A stretch of DNA of 64,000 nt from Solea solea (Eukaryota; Chordata; Actinopteri; Pleuronectiformes; Soleidae): contig NC_081144.1 in the NCBI RefSeq assembly GCF_958295425.1, forward strand, positions 3,955,739-4,019,738, read 5' to 3'. Position numbers and translations under genes: made by a program. Positions 48,591 through 59,497 of the stretch are shown here, piece by piece (within the stretch, counting starts at the first letter, position 1; each line of letters starts with the position of its first letter). The notes under the pieces are model-generated. The model made no database searches. It had not been told where the DNA came from and saw only the letters and a program-made list of their open reading frames with translations.

Positions 48591-49199
48591 TTTGTAGATC
48601 GTGCATTGAGCTCTTTCTAGTCCCTGACTGTGACCACGACCTAACCTGGACAATGGCATACAATTCAGGGTACATGTTACAATACACTGTGTCGTGTTGA
48701 TTGATGAAGTCAAGAGAAAATCTCCTTCACCACCTTCAGTGTTTCCCCCCCCCTTACAATGATTTTCAGCAAAGGTGCCGTTATTATGAATTGTTGTCTT
48801 TTGTGTCTTAATTTGCGGCTTCTGGCGCTCACTTGTGCAAGAAAGTTATGAGGGATAATCATTAGTGGCACATAGATATTAATGATTGTGTGAAATTTTA
48901 GCAGCAGAGCATAATAATGTGGCAGTGGCGGCACACCAACCAACCCTAGCATTACTGCTGTAGTTATTTCATGACCCTAGAAAGTTTAGGACGGCAACTA
49001 TCTATACATTAACAACACTAATTCATGTGTAGAGAATTTTCACAATTTACAGATAAGTTGTTCAGCCCAAAAGTGTGGAAAAATGTCAGTCAATGTTTCC
49101 CTAAACATTGATATAAATGTTTGGGATATAAAGATATCTATAAAGCGACAAGGAAACAAACAACCAGCACACCCAAAGCACTTAATAATAACTTAATGT

Positions 49200-49219
49200 A
49201 ATAAAACATTGACAATAAA
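49200..49219 (+). terminator. cdh26: Candidate proximal polyadenylation signals of cdh26
   Basis: Two AATAAA hexamers (49200-49205 and 49214-49219) lie about 610 bp after the cdh26 stop. A further AATAAA at 50593-50598 could give a 3' UTR of about 2 kb. Which is used cannot be decided from sequence. Confidence 0.4.
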
Positions 49220-50355
49220 CTAAATCAATGAATCGCTGGAGTCCTAAAAAATTGAACAATTGTGCAATATGTAGGGCGTTTTTACCTAATTAGGCCATAC
49301 AGACTCTGAACCTGCAGGCAAATGTGGACTTGTTTTTCTTGGATACTGTTTACATTTCCAGAGAAGCAACTGACTCAGGCTCTGAGAATGAAGCTTCGAG
49401 GAAACCAAAAGCGATTCTTCAGTCCCACATAATAATCCATGAAGTATGTGACGTGAAACAAAACATGAAGCTCGTAACACTCATAACACTTAACGCTTAA
49501 AATAGCTCAGTACCTAAAGTGATGGGCAGGAAAGGGTGGCCATAACTGATACCCACTGAAGTGGATTGAGTATTTCTTGAAAACAAAGAGTATCTTTGAT
49601 CTCTGAGTATCTGTGATCTCTGCCAACTGATGTGTAATTTATACTGAATAAGTATGGCGCCCAAACTACCATGTGAAACAAGGATTATAGCATTTAGTTT
49701 ACGTGAGATTAGAAGCTGGTTTACTGGTGTGTTCTTAAACTAGGTTAGGTTTTCAGTGGTTACCTGCAGATTTTAGCGCTAATTCAATTTGATTCCAAAT
49801 GTTTGGGTTTGTTGATCCAAAATTGATTCAGATCATAGAGTTTGTTCAGAAAAGGGATCCCGTCATGAAATGAGAATATTTGTAAGATTAGGTCGCTTTT
49901 ATATTCAGGCAAAAAGTCCAAGAAAGCATTTTACATTTATTTAAGCAAAATTTGCACACACATTGGCTCATCATAAAAGTGGAGCCTTAATTTTCTACTA
50001 TGCTGAAAGTGATTTGAAATGAAACAGGGTATGGATGTGGTTATTCTTTTTGCCCATTCAGAATTGGCTGGAAGTTTCTTGCAGTGGTTCAGTGTGCGCT
50101 GGTCAGCTGCTGGTGTCCGCCTCCTTTAACTCAGGATGATTGGCACGTCACATGTGCCCGTGCATTTGTTGTATTTCTAAAAAAAAAATAAAATAAATAA
50201 CCTGCACAGCTTGCATATTGTGTGGGTCATGGCAAGCTTCAGTTTCACGATAGTGATGGGAAACTGAATCAAAACTGAAGCAATGTTATTTTAATCTTGT
50301 CAATTTGTTTTACCTGAATCTAATGTTGATGCTTCTGACTGTAACCTAAGCAAGT

Positions 50356-50478
50356 TGTAAATAGTGTCATTTTTATGCTCTGCCACTAGGATATTTCATA
50401 GTAAATAAGATTCCTGTTTGTCTCTTTGTAAATAAGTTTTGTGTTGAATTATTGCTCCAGAGTGGTACGATGTAAATA
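50356..50478 (+). promoter_or_regulatory. Cluster of three Pumilio-type elements, putative cdh26 3' UTR
   Basis: TGTAAATA occurs at 50356, 50427 and 50471, matching the Pumilio recognition UGUANAUA. They lie on the cdh26 sense strand, about 1.8 kb after its stop, upstream of an AATAAA at 50593. Meaningful only if the cdh26 transcript reaches this far; nearer signals at 49200 and 49214 would exclude them. Confidence 0.35.
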
Positions 50479-50844
50479 ATGGTGGATGTATGGAAAGAGT
50501 GTAGAATAATGTACTCGTGAAAGAAATGTTGGCAGCAGTTAATTGTCTTTTTTTTTAACCTATTTAGTAGGGGTAAGTGTTGAGGTCATTATAATAAAAA
50601 GAGTTAGAAACACTATCTCACAGTTTTGAGACCATTTGTACGGTAATTTGACTTGTTTCAATTTTGACTGCTGCTGCTGCTGCAAACTACATTGTGGATC
50701 CGTTGCTTCATTTTGGTTGCATTATGTTTATTACAAGTTGAGAAACATCCCAACTTTCCAAAGCATCGTGGGAAGCATCACTGGCCAATCTAATCACATT
50801 ATGTTCCGGCACAGGCTCAAACACGGCAAAGAACATTACGTCAC

Positions 50845-51035
50845 TATCACACAGTGCGTTTACGTGCACAGTTTAAATTGAGCAACGGCCGTAGTCTGAC
50901 GAAGATGGGCAATCAGACAACTTGCAGAGTCTCACTCCGCCTCCGTAAGTGGGGCTGTATCTCTAAATAAGGTAGTGGGTATTGCAGCCGTGGCCGTACG
51001 ACTTCTGGCAACAGTACTGCAGTTTATGGGCCGTG
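50845..51035. repeat. Dispersed MITE-like repeat, copy 2
   Basis: Shares GCAACAGTACTGCAGTTTAT (51008-51027) and a GTTTACGTGCAC/GTAGTCTGA style arm with the 36637 copy. Confidence 0.45.
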
Positions 51036-51867
51036 ATTAGCCCGCGGACCGGACTTTGGACATGCCTGGCCTATACAGACACAATCTGATTTGAATTCTT
51101 GCCATCATTGGCACTTCTGTTTGCCAAAAAGAAAAAAGAAAATACCCCTCACCGAGTAAATGACTCACGTAACGACATCACTGTCTTCGGAACACAAGCA
51201 AAACTTCATCAGTCTGTCAGCAGAAGCTGTAAAAACCGTACCAATGATGATCACTACACAAGTTTCACCTAAGGTGAGAGCACTTTCCCGACCTTGATGA
51301 TCACTCAAAGTGCTTCATACTTCAGTTCTGCAATTCACCCATTCATCAACACATCCACACCGCGCTTCAGTGTGTGGCGCTTTCCTGTCACATACCATCC
51401 ACACCCATTCACGGTAACACATACATGCAAGCATTCACGCACAGCCACCAGAACAATAATGGTTTAATTGCCCGAGGACATATCAGGATCAAACAGGTTA
51501 GAAGATGACACATGCTAAACTACTGATCCCCAGCCTAACCTGCAGTAAATTATTATTATTATCATTATTATTATTGTTTAGAAATGTCCAGAATGAGCCG
51601 AACATTTTGATATATGAATAGTAAAAACTTAACTGGAAAGAATGCGGAAGAATAAGATACAAATAATAATCAAGAAATGCTGACTCATTCCCAATAAATA
51701 ATAGATAAATCAGGAAAACAATAGTTGCAAATGTTACTAAAAATGCACAATAAAATAAATGCCATTGTAATGTTGTCACGTGTGTGGGAACCTAGTGTGA
51801 TGATGAGTTAGGGTATCAAATTTACAGTGTTTTCATTGGACAGTAGCAAGTAATAAAAAAGTAGTTT

Positions 51868-51912
51868 TTGCAAAACTATTAACCTATCTAAAATAGGTTA
51901 ATAGTTTTGCAA
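51868..51912. repeat. Perfect 20-bp foldback
   Basis: Arms 51868-51887 (TTGCAAAACTATTAACCTAT) and 51893-51912, 5-nt loop CTAAA. It is followed at 51913-52015 by imperfect tandem GTGTTTTTAACA and GCATTTGTTTTTC units. Confidence 0.92.
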
Positions 51913-52649
51913 GTGTTTTTAACATTTGCTTTTGTTTTTCCATGTGTTTTTAACACTTGCATTTGTTTTTCACAATTGCATTTGTTTTTCATGTGTTTTT
52001 AACATTCCACTTTGTACACGTTTATCATGTATAGTCTTGGGCCCGACTTTTTCAGTTTGACGAGAAAATTGTTGTCGTGGAAACATTTGCACAGCGGTTA
52101 TCCACTGTGTAAATAAGGCACTACGGTAATTACAGTCAGCCACTACCAGCTTTTCAAGCGGGTTTTATGTTTCTGTGTTTTCTATGGGTTTATTCTTGCA
52201 TGTGTGTGCATAATTTTGTGAGTATGTATGCGGGTACATATCCACAGGTCTGAGAAAACATGTGAAGTGGTCTGTATATACTACAAATGATGTTTACTTG
52301 TGTTGTTTCATTTTACTTACATCAAAAACGTGCCTATGGGATATGTTATACACTGTGCAAAGTGGCAAAGATTATTCGTCATTCATTTTTCTCACTTCTA
52401 CAAATTCCTCATTATGAAACTACTGAAACACTAGGACTACTTGTGAAAAAACACTAATAGACCAATCAAGTGATGAAAACCCCAAAAAACAAAAACTGCA
52501 AATTATACAAATCAAAAAGTAAATAACATGATGCAGATAATGTAGCAAAATAAATTATATTTTTCGTAATGATTTATTTCTTCTATCTTTTTTGGTTTAT
52601 TTTCAATGGAGTAATAAAAAAAATTAAAACTGTAATGTAATGTCATTTT

Positions 52650-52760
52650 TAATTTAATTTAATTTAATTTAATTTAATTTAATTTAATTTAATTTAATTT
52701 AATTTAATTTAATTCAATTCAATTCAATTCAATTCAATTTAATTTAATTTAATTTAATTT
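52650..52760. repeat. Long AATTT/AATTC pentanucleotide repeat
   Basis: More than 20 units, with a block of AATTC variants (52712-52737) inside pure AATTT. Same motif as in cdh26 intron 16. Confidence 0.92.
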
Positions 52761-53332
52761 GACTTTATTTTATTTTATTACATTTCATTAAATACCCAAA
52801 ACCATTAGGGACTAATTTTAAAAATAGATTTGAAAATAAATGTGCAAAATTCTCCGCCACAACATTTAAAGTGATAACTGCTAGTCCTTATGTTATGGTC
52901 CATTGTTGTAAATGTGTACAATAAGCAGAATGTACTTATTATTCAAAATGATGTTGCATCATGCCCCCTGCTGGTTTATTTTGGTACTTGAAAAATAGTG
53001 TTTCCCAATTCAACCTAATTCAACCTAACTGTAATGAATGTCCATTTTTCATCAAAATCATTCTTCTCATCTACAGGTCCACTAATGTCTTTTATTTGTT
53101 ATATTACCTTAAAATTATTTGTCTAACTGGGGTAAACTTTGACATGAATTTGCCAATCCAACCGCTCTCCTGTGCACCAAAGTCCATGGATAAAATCAGC
53201 AATTTTAGATCACAGCATACAGGATTTGTTAATCCAGTACTGTCGCTATCATTACATTTAAATGTGTTTTCTTTTGAGTGTCTGAAGTGTTTGAAATCAC
53301 TTGCTCAAATTTACCTCAGTGACACAAAGTTA

Positions 53333-53457
53333 CGGGGTGGAGTGGCTCAGTGGTTAAGACCGGTACTCGAAAAACATCATAGTCGCAATGGTCGCAAGTT
53401 CGACTCCACCCCTGGCTGATTGTAAGTCGCTTTGGATGAAAGTGTCTGCTAAATGTT
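53333..53457 (+). mobile_element. tRNA-derived SINE
   Basis: The head has a 7-bp acceptor stem (GGGGTGG 53334-53340 with CCACCCC 53406-53412), an A box (TGGCTCAGTGGTTAAG, 53343-53358) and a B box (AGTTCGACTCC, 53397-53407). The tail TGTAAGTCGCTTTGGATGAA then AGTGTCTGCTAAATG is the widely shared 3' tail of teleost SINEs. Not a functional tRNA: the anticodon arm is not recognisable. Confidence 0.75.
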
Positions 53458-53731
53458 AACAGTGAGATAAAGCAATGGAAATCCTCTTAAAATATTGCAG
53501 GAGTGCATTTTATGAGGCAAGTCTGTGGTTAAGTGGCTAAGAAACTGTGTTTCTGGGTCTCAGGAAGTTTCACAAAAACAGTAGTGCACTCATTTCTGTA
53601 GCAAAGTCAGTGTTGATAATGTGTCGATACCTTACACTCCCAATTGAAAAAGACCTGACCTACAGTATGTCTTCTTAGCAACAAGTGTCAGATAATTAAT
53701 AAAATACACTAAATTTTGCCTTGTTTAACTA

Positions 53732-53737
53732 TTTATT
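53732..53737 (-). terminator. mtg2: Polyadenylation signal of mtg2
   Basis: TTTATT on the plus strand reads AATAAA on the transcript, 45 bp after the stop codon (53782-53784). The 3' UTR is therefore very short, about 65 bp. Confidence 0.65.
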
Positions 53738-53781
53738 AAGCAATAATACATTCTATAGAAATTACAGATGACATTTTACAA

Positions 53782-56401
53782 CTATGTGGTTGGTTTTCCT
53801 TCACTAGTACCTTGTGCTTGATGGTATCCATCATACAACTCTCTGAGATGAAGGATGAGCTCCTCTGTGTTGTGTCCTGTTAGAGCTGACACAGGGATGA
53901 CAGGTTCCATGACACGGCTCCTTAGAGTCTCAAGCTTCTCATGGGCACCAGGTAAGTCCATTTTGTTGGCTACGATGGCCTTAGGGCGCTGGGACAAGTC
54001 CGGCTCATACTGGTCCAGTTCATAGCGTAAGTTCTCCAGCTGAGTCCAGGGCTCTGGAGAGGACAGGTCCAGAACAAAGAGGAGGAAGCGACAGCGCTCT
54101 ATGTGTCGCAGGAAAGAGATGCCCAAGCCTCGGTTTAGATGAGCTCCTTGAATGATGCCTGGGATATCAGCCACTACACAGAGAAATTAGGAATAAAATA
54201 ATTGTGTGTATGTCTTGTCTGTGTGTGAATTGTATATGAAAAATTAGTAAAAGCAGAACATGCATGTTATTTTTTAAATCATAAAAGCTGCAAAACAAGA
54301 TACTAGTGAAGCTTATTCTGTTGTAAAATAATAAAGAGTAAAGAGAAAATGAAATGTAACAAAATGTAAAATAATAAATGATATGTTAATATATTAAAAC
54401 CAGGTACCTGCAACTTGCTCATGATCCCTGTAATTGACAATTCCGACATGTGGGTTGAGTGTTGTGAAAGGATAAGCAGCCACTGCAGGCCTGGCATTAG
54501 AGATGGCTCTCAACAAAGAGGATTTCCCAGCATTAGGAAACCCCACCTGATGAGATATTAATTTTAATTAAAATAAAAATCTTAAAACAATAAAGCAATG
54601 TTTTTGCAAATTACAAAGCATTTTCTCACCAGTCCAGCATGTGCCATGGTGCGTAGCTCCAAGTGAAGGACTCTCTCGTCGCCGGGGATTCCTGCAGTTG
54701 CGGTCAAGGGGGCGCGGTTCTCGTTGGACAAAAAAAAACGATTCCCCTTCCCTCCGGCTCCTCCAAATGCAGCTAAAAACTCTTGCCCATGTTTAGAAAG
54801 ATCCACTACAGTTTTGCCCTGCTCCTTCACCACAGTACCTAATGGTACCTTTTAAAATATCACACGGATTAAGTTAGGCAGGAGGCTGAACAAACATGAT
54901 GGAAATCTATTTATAAATATATTAAATGCACGGACTCACAAAAACATGGGTTGAGCTGCCGTTCCGACCGTAACAATTCTTGTTGCCACCCGATTGCCCA
55001 TCCTCTCCCTTGTAAATCGCAGCTACTTGCGCCAATGATTTGACAAATCGATCAGCTAAAAGGCACACGAACCATAGACACGTTTATGGAAATGTGTTTT
55101 TAAATGAACAGTGTGTAAAGACATTTTTGAAAAAAGTGTAGTATACACATGGCATATAGACTTGTGTCAGTACACATTTCTTTACACAGACGAAGCCAAA
55201 ACTTACCTTTAATAATGATGCTTCCTCCATCACCTCCATTCCCTCCATCCGGTCCCCCCCACTCTTTTCGGGGTTCACTGTGAAAGCAGCAGTTACCTTT
55301 ACCACCTGACCCAGCCACTAGCTTCACACGGCGATGGTCTACAAAGTGACGAGTCTATGGGACACAAGTCAAAGAATAATTAGACCAGGGATGCAACAAA
55401 TAATTATTTTCATAATCATTTAATTTGTCAGTTCCTTTGGTTTGATTGTTTGGTCCATAAAATGTCTATATATTGATCTGTGTTTTCCATACTTCAAATG
55501 ATGACGTTCTTTAAGGTCTTGTTTTGTCTACAAACTAAAATGAATCAGTTCTGATGATTTATTTTGTAACATTCATATCGGTTATCGAAATAGAATAGAG
55601 TAAATTATCAAATAGTAAAATCAGTGAAGATGCCCAGTCCTCCAAAATACTTCAAATTAAATTTCAATTTTCAACTTTTCTTTTACACTCAATTTATCAT
55701 GCTTATTGCTAATTCTCAGCATAATCTTAATCTGGGTAATGAAACAAAAAATGAATTTAGCATTGACAGTGTCATTATTGACATATGACTGATGATGTAA
55801 ACACAGTTACTAATACATGTTGGTGTTTGGCAGTTAATAATAATAATTATAATGCCTTTAATGTATGGGCGCCTTTCAAACACACAAGGTACCTTACAAA
55901 ATAAAATAAAAATAATAAAAATACAACAGTTGTGCTTTAGGACAGTGTAGCTGCTTAGCAGAACAAATGTTGCTATAATAACGGGGACAAAACAAAAGCA
56001 GTGGACTCTCCCAAACATAACAAGTCTGAATATGGTATTATAACTAAATGTTGGCTGCAACTGTTGTTAAGGTAATTCAGTTATTTGTTGTTTTTCTTTA
56101 ATACTAATTCACAAATGCATATAAACTCGTTTAGTGTGGTAAAACAAAAAACAATAATAATAAAAAGCTCAGTACGTACCAGTTTCTTCTCTGAAATCTC
56201 ACTCTTCTGGTTTCCTCGGACTTTGGCGAACGTTGTACGTGAGGTGCAGACATTTCTAACATCAGCGGTGTCTTTCAGTGGAGAACTACGAAACACCAAG
56301 CTCAGACCGTTTCCTCGAAATCTCGGTCCTAATGTGGACCCTGACAATATTTCCGTAGAAAGCAAGCGAGGGAGTTTAACCCTCGACAAAGTCGCCAACA
56401 T
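53782..56401 (-). CDS. mtg2: Mitochondrial ribosome-associated GTPase 2 (Obg family)
   Basis: Six coding exons on the minus strand: 56180-56401, 55207-55354, 54940-55055, 54630-54848, 54408-54546 and 53782-54173 (1236 nt, 411 aa; human MTG2 is 406 aa). All junctions are GT-AG. Residues 1-40 are Arg/Ser/Leu-rich with a single acidic residue, as in a mitochondrial presequence. Residues 75-235 form the glycine-rich Obg fold ([40 protein letters not shown]). The G domain has G1 GFPNAGKSS (237-245), G2 YPFTT, G3 DIPG (284-287), G4 NKMD (351-354) and G5 SAL (377-379). The family acts in large mitoribosomal subunit assembly with GTP hydrolysis. The ATG at 56401 is chosen; a GTG just before it is not a start. 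The gene lies head-to-tail downstream of ss18l1, as in human 20q13.33. Confidence 0.95.
55385..55640. repeat. Diverged TAATCGATTA-type repeat in mtg2 intron 1
   Basis: GGGATGCAACAAATAATTAT and TCGGTTATCGAAATAG match the style of the repeat at 32740. Family not assigned. Confidence 0.35.
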
Positions 56402-57509
56402 CACTGTGAAGTTGCTCGTTAGCTAGCTAACATTCGAGAAACAGTGTCACCTCCATTCATTTTTCCTCCTCCGCTCACATCATTTGTGACGAGTAAAATG
56501 GTTCAACATGGTTCTCTTATGAGAATAAAACTTAAATGGCTGTTGTTAGCTCACTTTGGACATTAGACAAGTCCAATAACTCACTACAGGCACGTTTGAC
56601 ATTTACATGTTGTCCTCACGGCTACGGAATCCGTGAAGGAACATTGTTCTTCTCATGCATTTCCGGCAGGCTGAACACCGTGAAGCACAATGCTGCCCCC
56701 CGCAGGTAGTACTTAGTATTACTATACTGATTCTTTCTCGTTTTCAACGGGTGTCAAACTGCTCTAAGGTGCATTAACGCCACCTAATGCTTTGGAGTGG
56801 AGAAAAAGATATTTAATCATAAAAATAAAAAATTAGAAATTAGACATTTTTGAAAATTTAGAAACTAAAATAAAATCCGCTGAGCATCAAATAGTTGTTT
56901 ATGAGCCCAGTTTCTGTTATAACACTGGAAATTGGACTCCCTAAAACATTTCTAGACTCATTTGAATGACAGGAAGCCTTTTTGTGCTAAAGAGAGGCAG
57001 AAAAAACTAAATGTGGTTGGCCTTTAAAAGAAAATGATGATACAGCAAAAGGTCAGGCATCTTCGTTTTTCATAGAAATTGTCTGTTGGGTATTTGATTG
57101 TGACATTAATGACGGCAAATGTGCTCAAAATATCAAAGCAATAAAATAAAGGTTGATAGTTAACATCTATCAAGAATTTTTGACATTTTAGAATCACACA
57201 TTTTCAAAATAGACATCTATTTGAATATATAACTATATACTAATGATGTAGATATAGGCTGTAAAGTTGATATTCCACTGGCTCTACATCCAGTCACTAC
57301 TCATATTTCATATTTTGAAAAAAAAAATGTATGTATATATTAATAATATTATCATTGTAATACTATTATCAATCTAAGTTGTTGTAATCACCTTTAGGAG
57401 TCAAAAGAAAAATGTTAAAGGGAAGAAAATGCTGAATTTTAGCATGAGACATTGGGCAATGATTATGTTATTTGACTTTCTGTAAATACATAGACAAATG
57501 CAGACATAC
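56402..57509. other. Spacer between mtg2 and ss18l1
   Basis: About 1.1 kb from the mtg2 start to the presumed 3' end of ss18l1, which lies upstream on the same strand. The mtg2 promoter must be here. No TATA box is evident and the sequence is AT-rich away from the first 250 bp. Confidence 0.5.
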
Positions 57510-57528
57510 AAAAGGTGGATGTCAAGTT

Positions 57529-57534
57529 TATTTT
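57529..57534 (-). terminator. ss18l1: Candidate polyadenylation signal of ss18l1
   Basis: TTTATT on the plus strand (AATAAA in the transcript) in a context typical of a 3' end. It would give a 3' UTR of about 1.95 kb (57510-59470), containing a degenerate GGTA/TACC repeat. Confidence 0.45.
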
Positions 57535-58129
57535 TATAAAACAAACAGTAACAAAATACAAGCAGAAAAGATCGGGCAACGCAGTCTTACAAAGTACAGT
57601 AGAGAACATTCATATTTGGATTAAACAAACCAAACTATACTTTCTCCCACTCACTGCATCTCTTTCGCATATTCTCTCTCCAGCATTCATGCAAACATAC
57701 ACACATACAAACAAGGCATACAATTCACGTCAGCGATCACACACGACAGACAACTGGAATAGACTTGCCGTATGCATTTCAGGCCACATTAAAAAAAAAA
57801 AGAAACACTGATACAGATTCATTGTAGTCTAGAGAAGCCTGTGATTGTCCCTGTTGAGTGGTACATATAGTTATTTAGCTGTTTGACAGCCAGATATCTC
57901 TCATTTGTCTTTAACCCTGTGTTAGTTTACCCTTCTGAGGTACGTTGAGTTGGGACAGGATATATACTGCAAAGCTGAACCCTCACAGCCACACTGATAA
58001 ACCGTGAAAGTGAATGATGATGTGTCTGACCTATTATAAATTTAAAAAATCTAATCGAGCAACACATTATTATAGATCCCCTTCATGATCCTACACAAAT
58101 ATAGACAGAAAGAAAAATGGGTGGCTAAG

Positions 58130-58345
58130 GAAGAATAGATAAGTAGGTAGGTGTGTAATTAGGTTGGTAGTAATTGAGTAGGAGAATACATAGGTAGTTA
58201 ATTAGGTAGCAGGGTAGGTAGGAGGGTACTTAGGTTGAAGAGTAGGTAGGTAGAATGGTAGAATGGTAGGGCATTAGGTCTGTAAGGTATGTAGATAGGT
58301 AGGAGGGTACTTAAGTAGGTAGTCAGGCAGGCAGGTAGGTAAAAA
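58130..58345 (-). repeat. Degenerate GGTA tetranucleotide repeat in ss18l1 3' UTR
   Basis: Repeated TAGGTAGG, AGGTAGGAGGGTAC and AATGGTAG units on the plus strand. In the ss18l1 transcript they read as UACC/CCUA runs. Confidence 0.7.
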
Positions 58346-59470
58346 GTGTGCAAGAACTAACCTTCAACCTTCATTTGTCAAATTTTTCACTATTTCCTTC
58401 ATCTAATTCAGACGCAGATGGTTAAAGTTTTCACTGACAATAATCTGAATTACTATAATCTGTTCATGAGTCACAAATAGGTCAAAGTTGAATTCCACAA
58501 CATAACATTAAAAAGAAACACAAGACAACCATCGTGTTATGTCGAGAAGCTACGAAAGGTAAGATTTGGTAAGAGTTCATAAGAACCAACCCAAGTGTAT
58601 TGCACTTATTGAAGGAGGTGTGGGACGTGTAACTACTTTTCCTGTGTTGCTTTGGCTTTTTGAGGATCATTTGTTTTGGAAAAAAAAAAATATTGCACAA
58701 GACAAAAATATCAAACATTACATCTGTCACTGCAAAATAAAGTGCAGACAAAGTGACAATGTCTCCTTCTGTAAAAATCCTAACTGAGTGGCATCAGAGT
58801 AGCGTAACACTTCCGCTATACGGGGAAATGTCACTGAAAACCAGGTGTCAAAAATACTACCACAACGCATGATTATCATGGACAGCGATTTACACGTCAA
58901 AGTCTTGCTCAGTCACCTTATCATCTGTGTAGACATAATGTAGACAGAAAACACGGAATGTTAGACACACACAGCGGGACATCACTATCTAGACCAACAC
59001 AGACAAACTAACCTGATCGAGTCAGATTTAAGGACCAACGTTTCCATCTTCACAAGACAAATCTCCATAGTTGTGAGATGTAACAGTGTGTCTATGAGGA
59101 ATAAATGCCAGATTTGATGAAGCATTTTCCTTCAAGGCCATTTTTCTATTCATAACCACATTGACACAAAAAAAGGCTTGTAAAAAGCAGGCGATAAAGA
59201 CAATAATTGTAATTGATCAATATGGCAGAATGACTTTGTTTGTACAAGCTACCTGATATTTTGTTGGTAACCAGTCACAATGTACATCTTAGTCTACCTG
59301 CTAGGACCTCATTATAGTGAGTAAAACAGACACAAATCCAATTTCTTTTGACAAATTCTGCAAAACTGATGACTCATGATCAATGAAATGATAATAAATC
59401 TGATGCAGCCAGATCTTCTAATCCACAGGAAAGCTGAGCTCAGCACCAGGAGGGAAAACAACGTCGTACT

Positions 59471-59497
59471 TTATTGCTGATAATTTCCATACTGACC
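59471..59497 (-). CDS. ss18l1: Terminal 27-nt coding block of ss18l1
   Basis: Reads GQYGNYQQ and stop on the minus strand, preceded by a TTTTACATTGCAG acceptor. It is identical to the human SS18L1/SS18 C-terminus and joins the exon at 60508 in phase 0 after PYAYEQ. The stop TAA is embedded in an AATAAA hexamer (59469-59474). Confidence 0.9.
   Translation of the reverse strand, partial: GQYGNYQQ

Larger units (their letters stand above)
50600..53714. other. Intergenic between the convergent genes cdh26 and mtg2
   Basis: Contains a MITE-like repeat, a 20-bp foldback with tandem GTGTTTTTAACA units, the long AATTT repeat and a SINE. The longest open frame (52961-53419) runs into the SINE and is not gene-like. 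Confidence 0.55.

Noticed and set aside
53333..53412. Genuine tRNA gene
   Set aside because: Acceptor stem and A/B boxes are present, but the anticodon arm is not recognisable and a SINE tail follows.
52961..53419. 152-aa open frame as a gene
   Set aside because: AT-rich frame without domains that ends inside a SINE.
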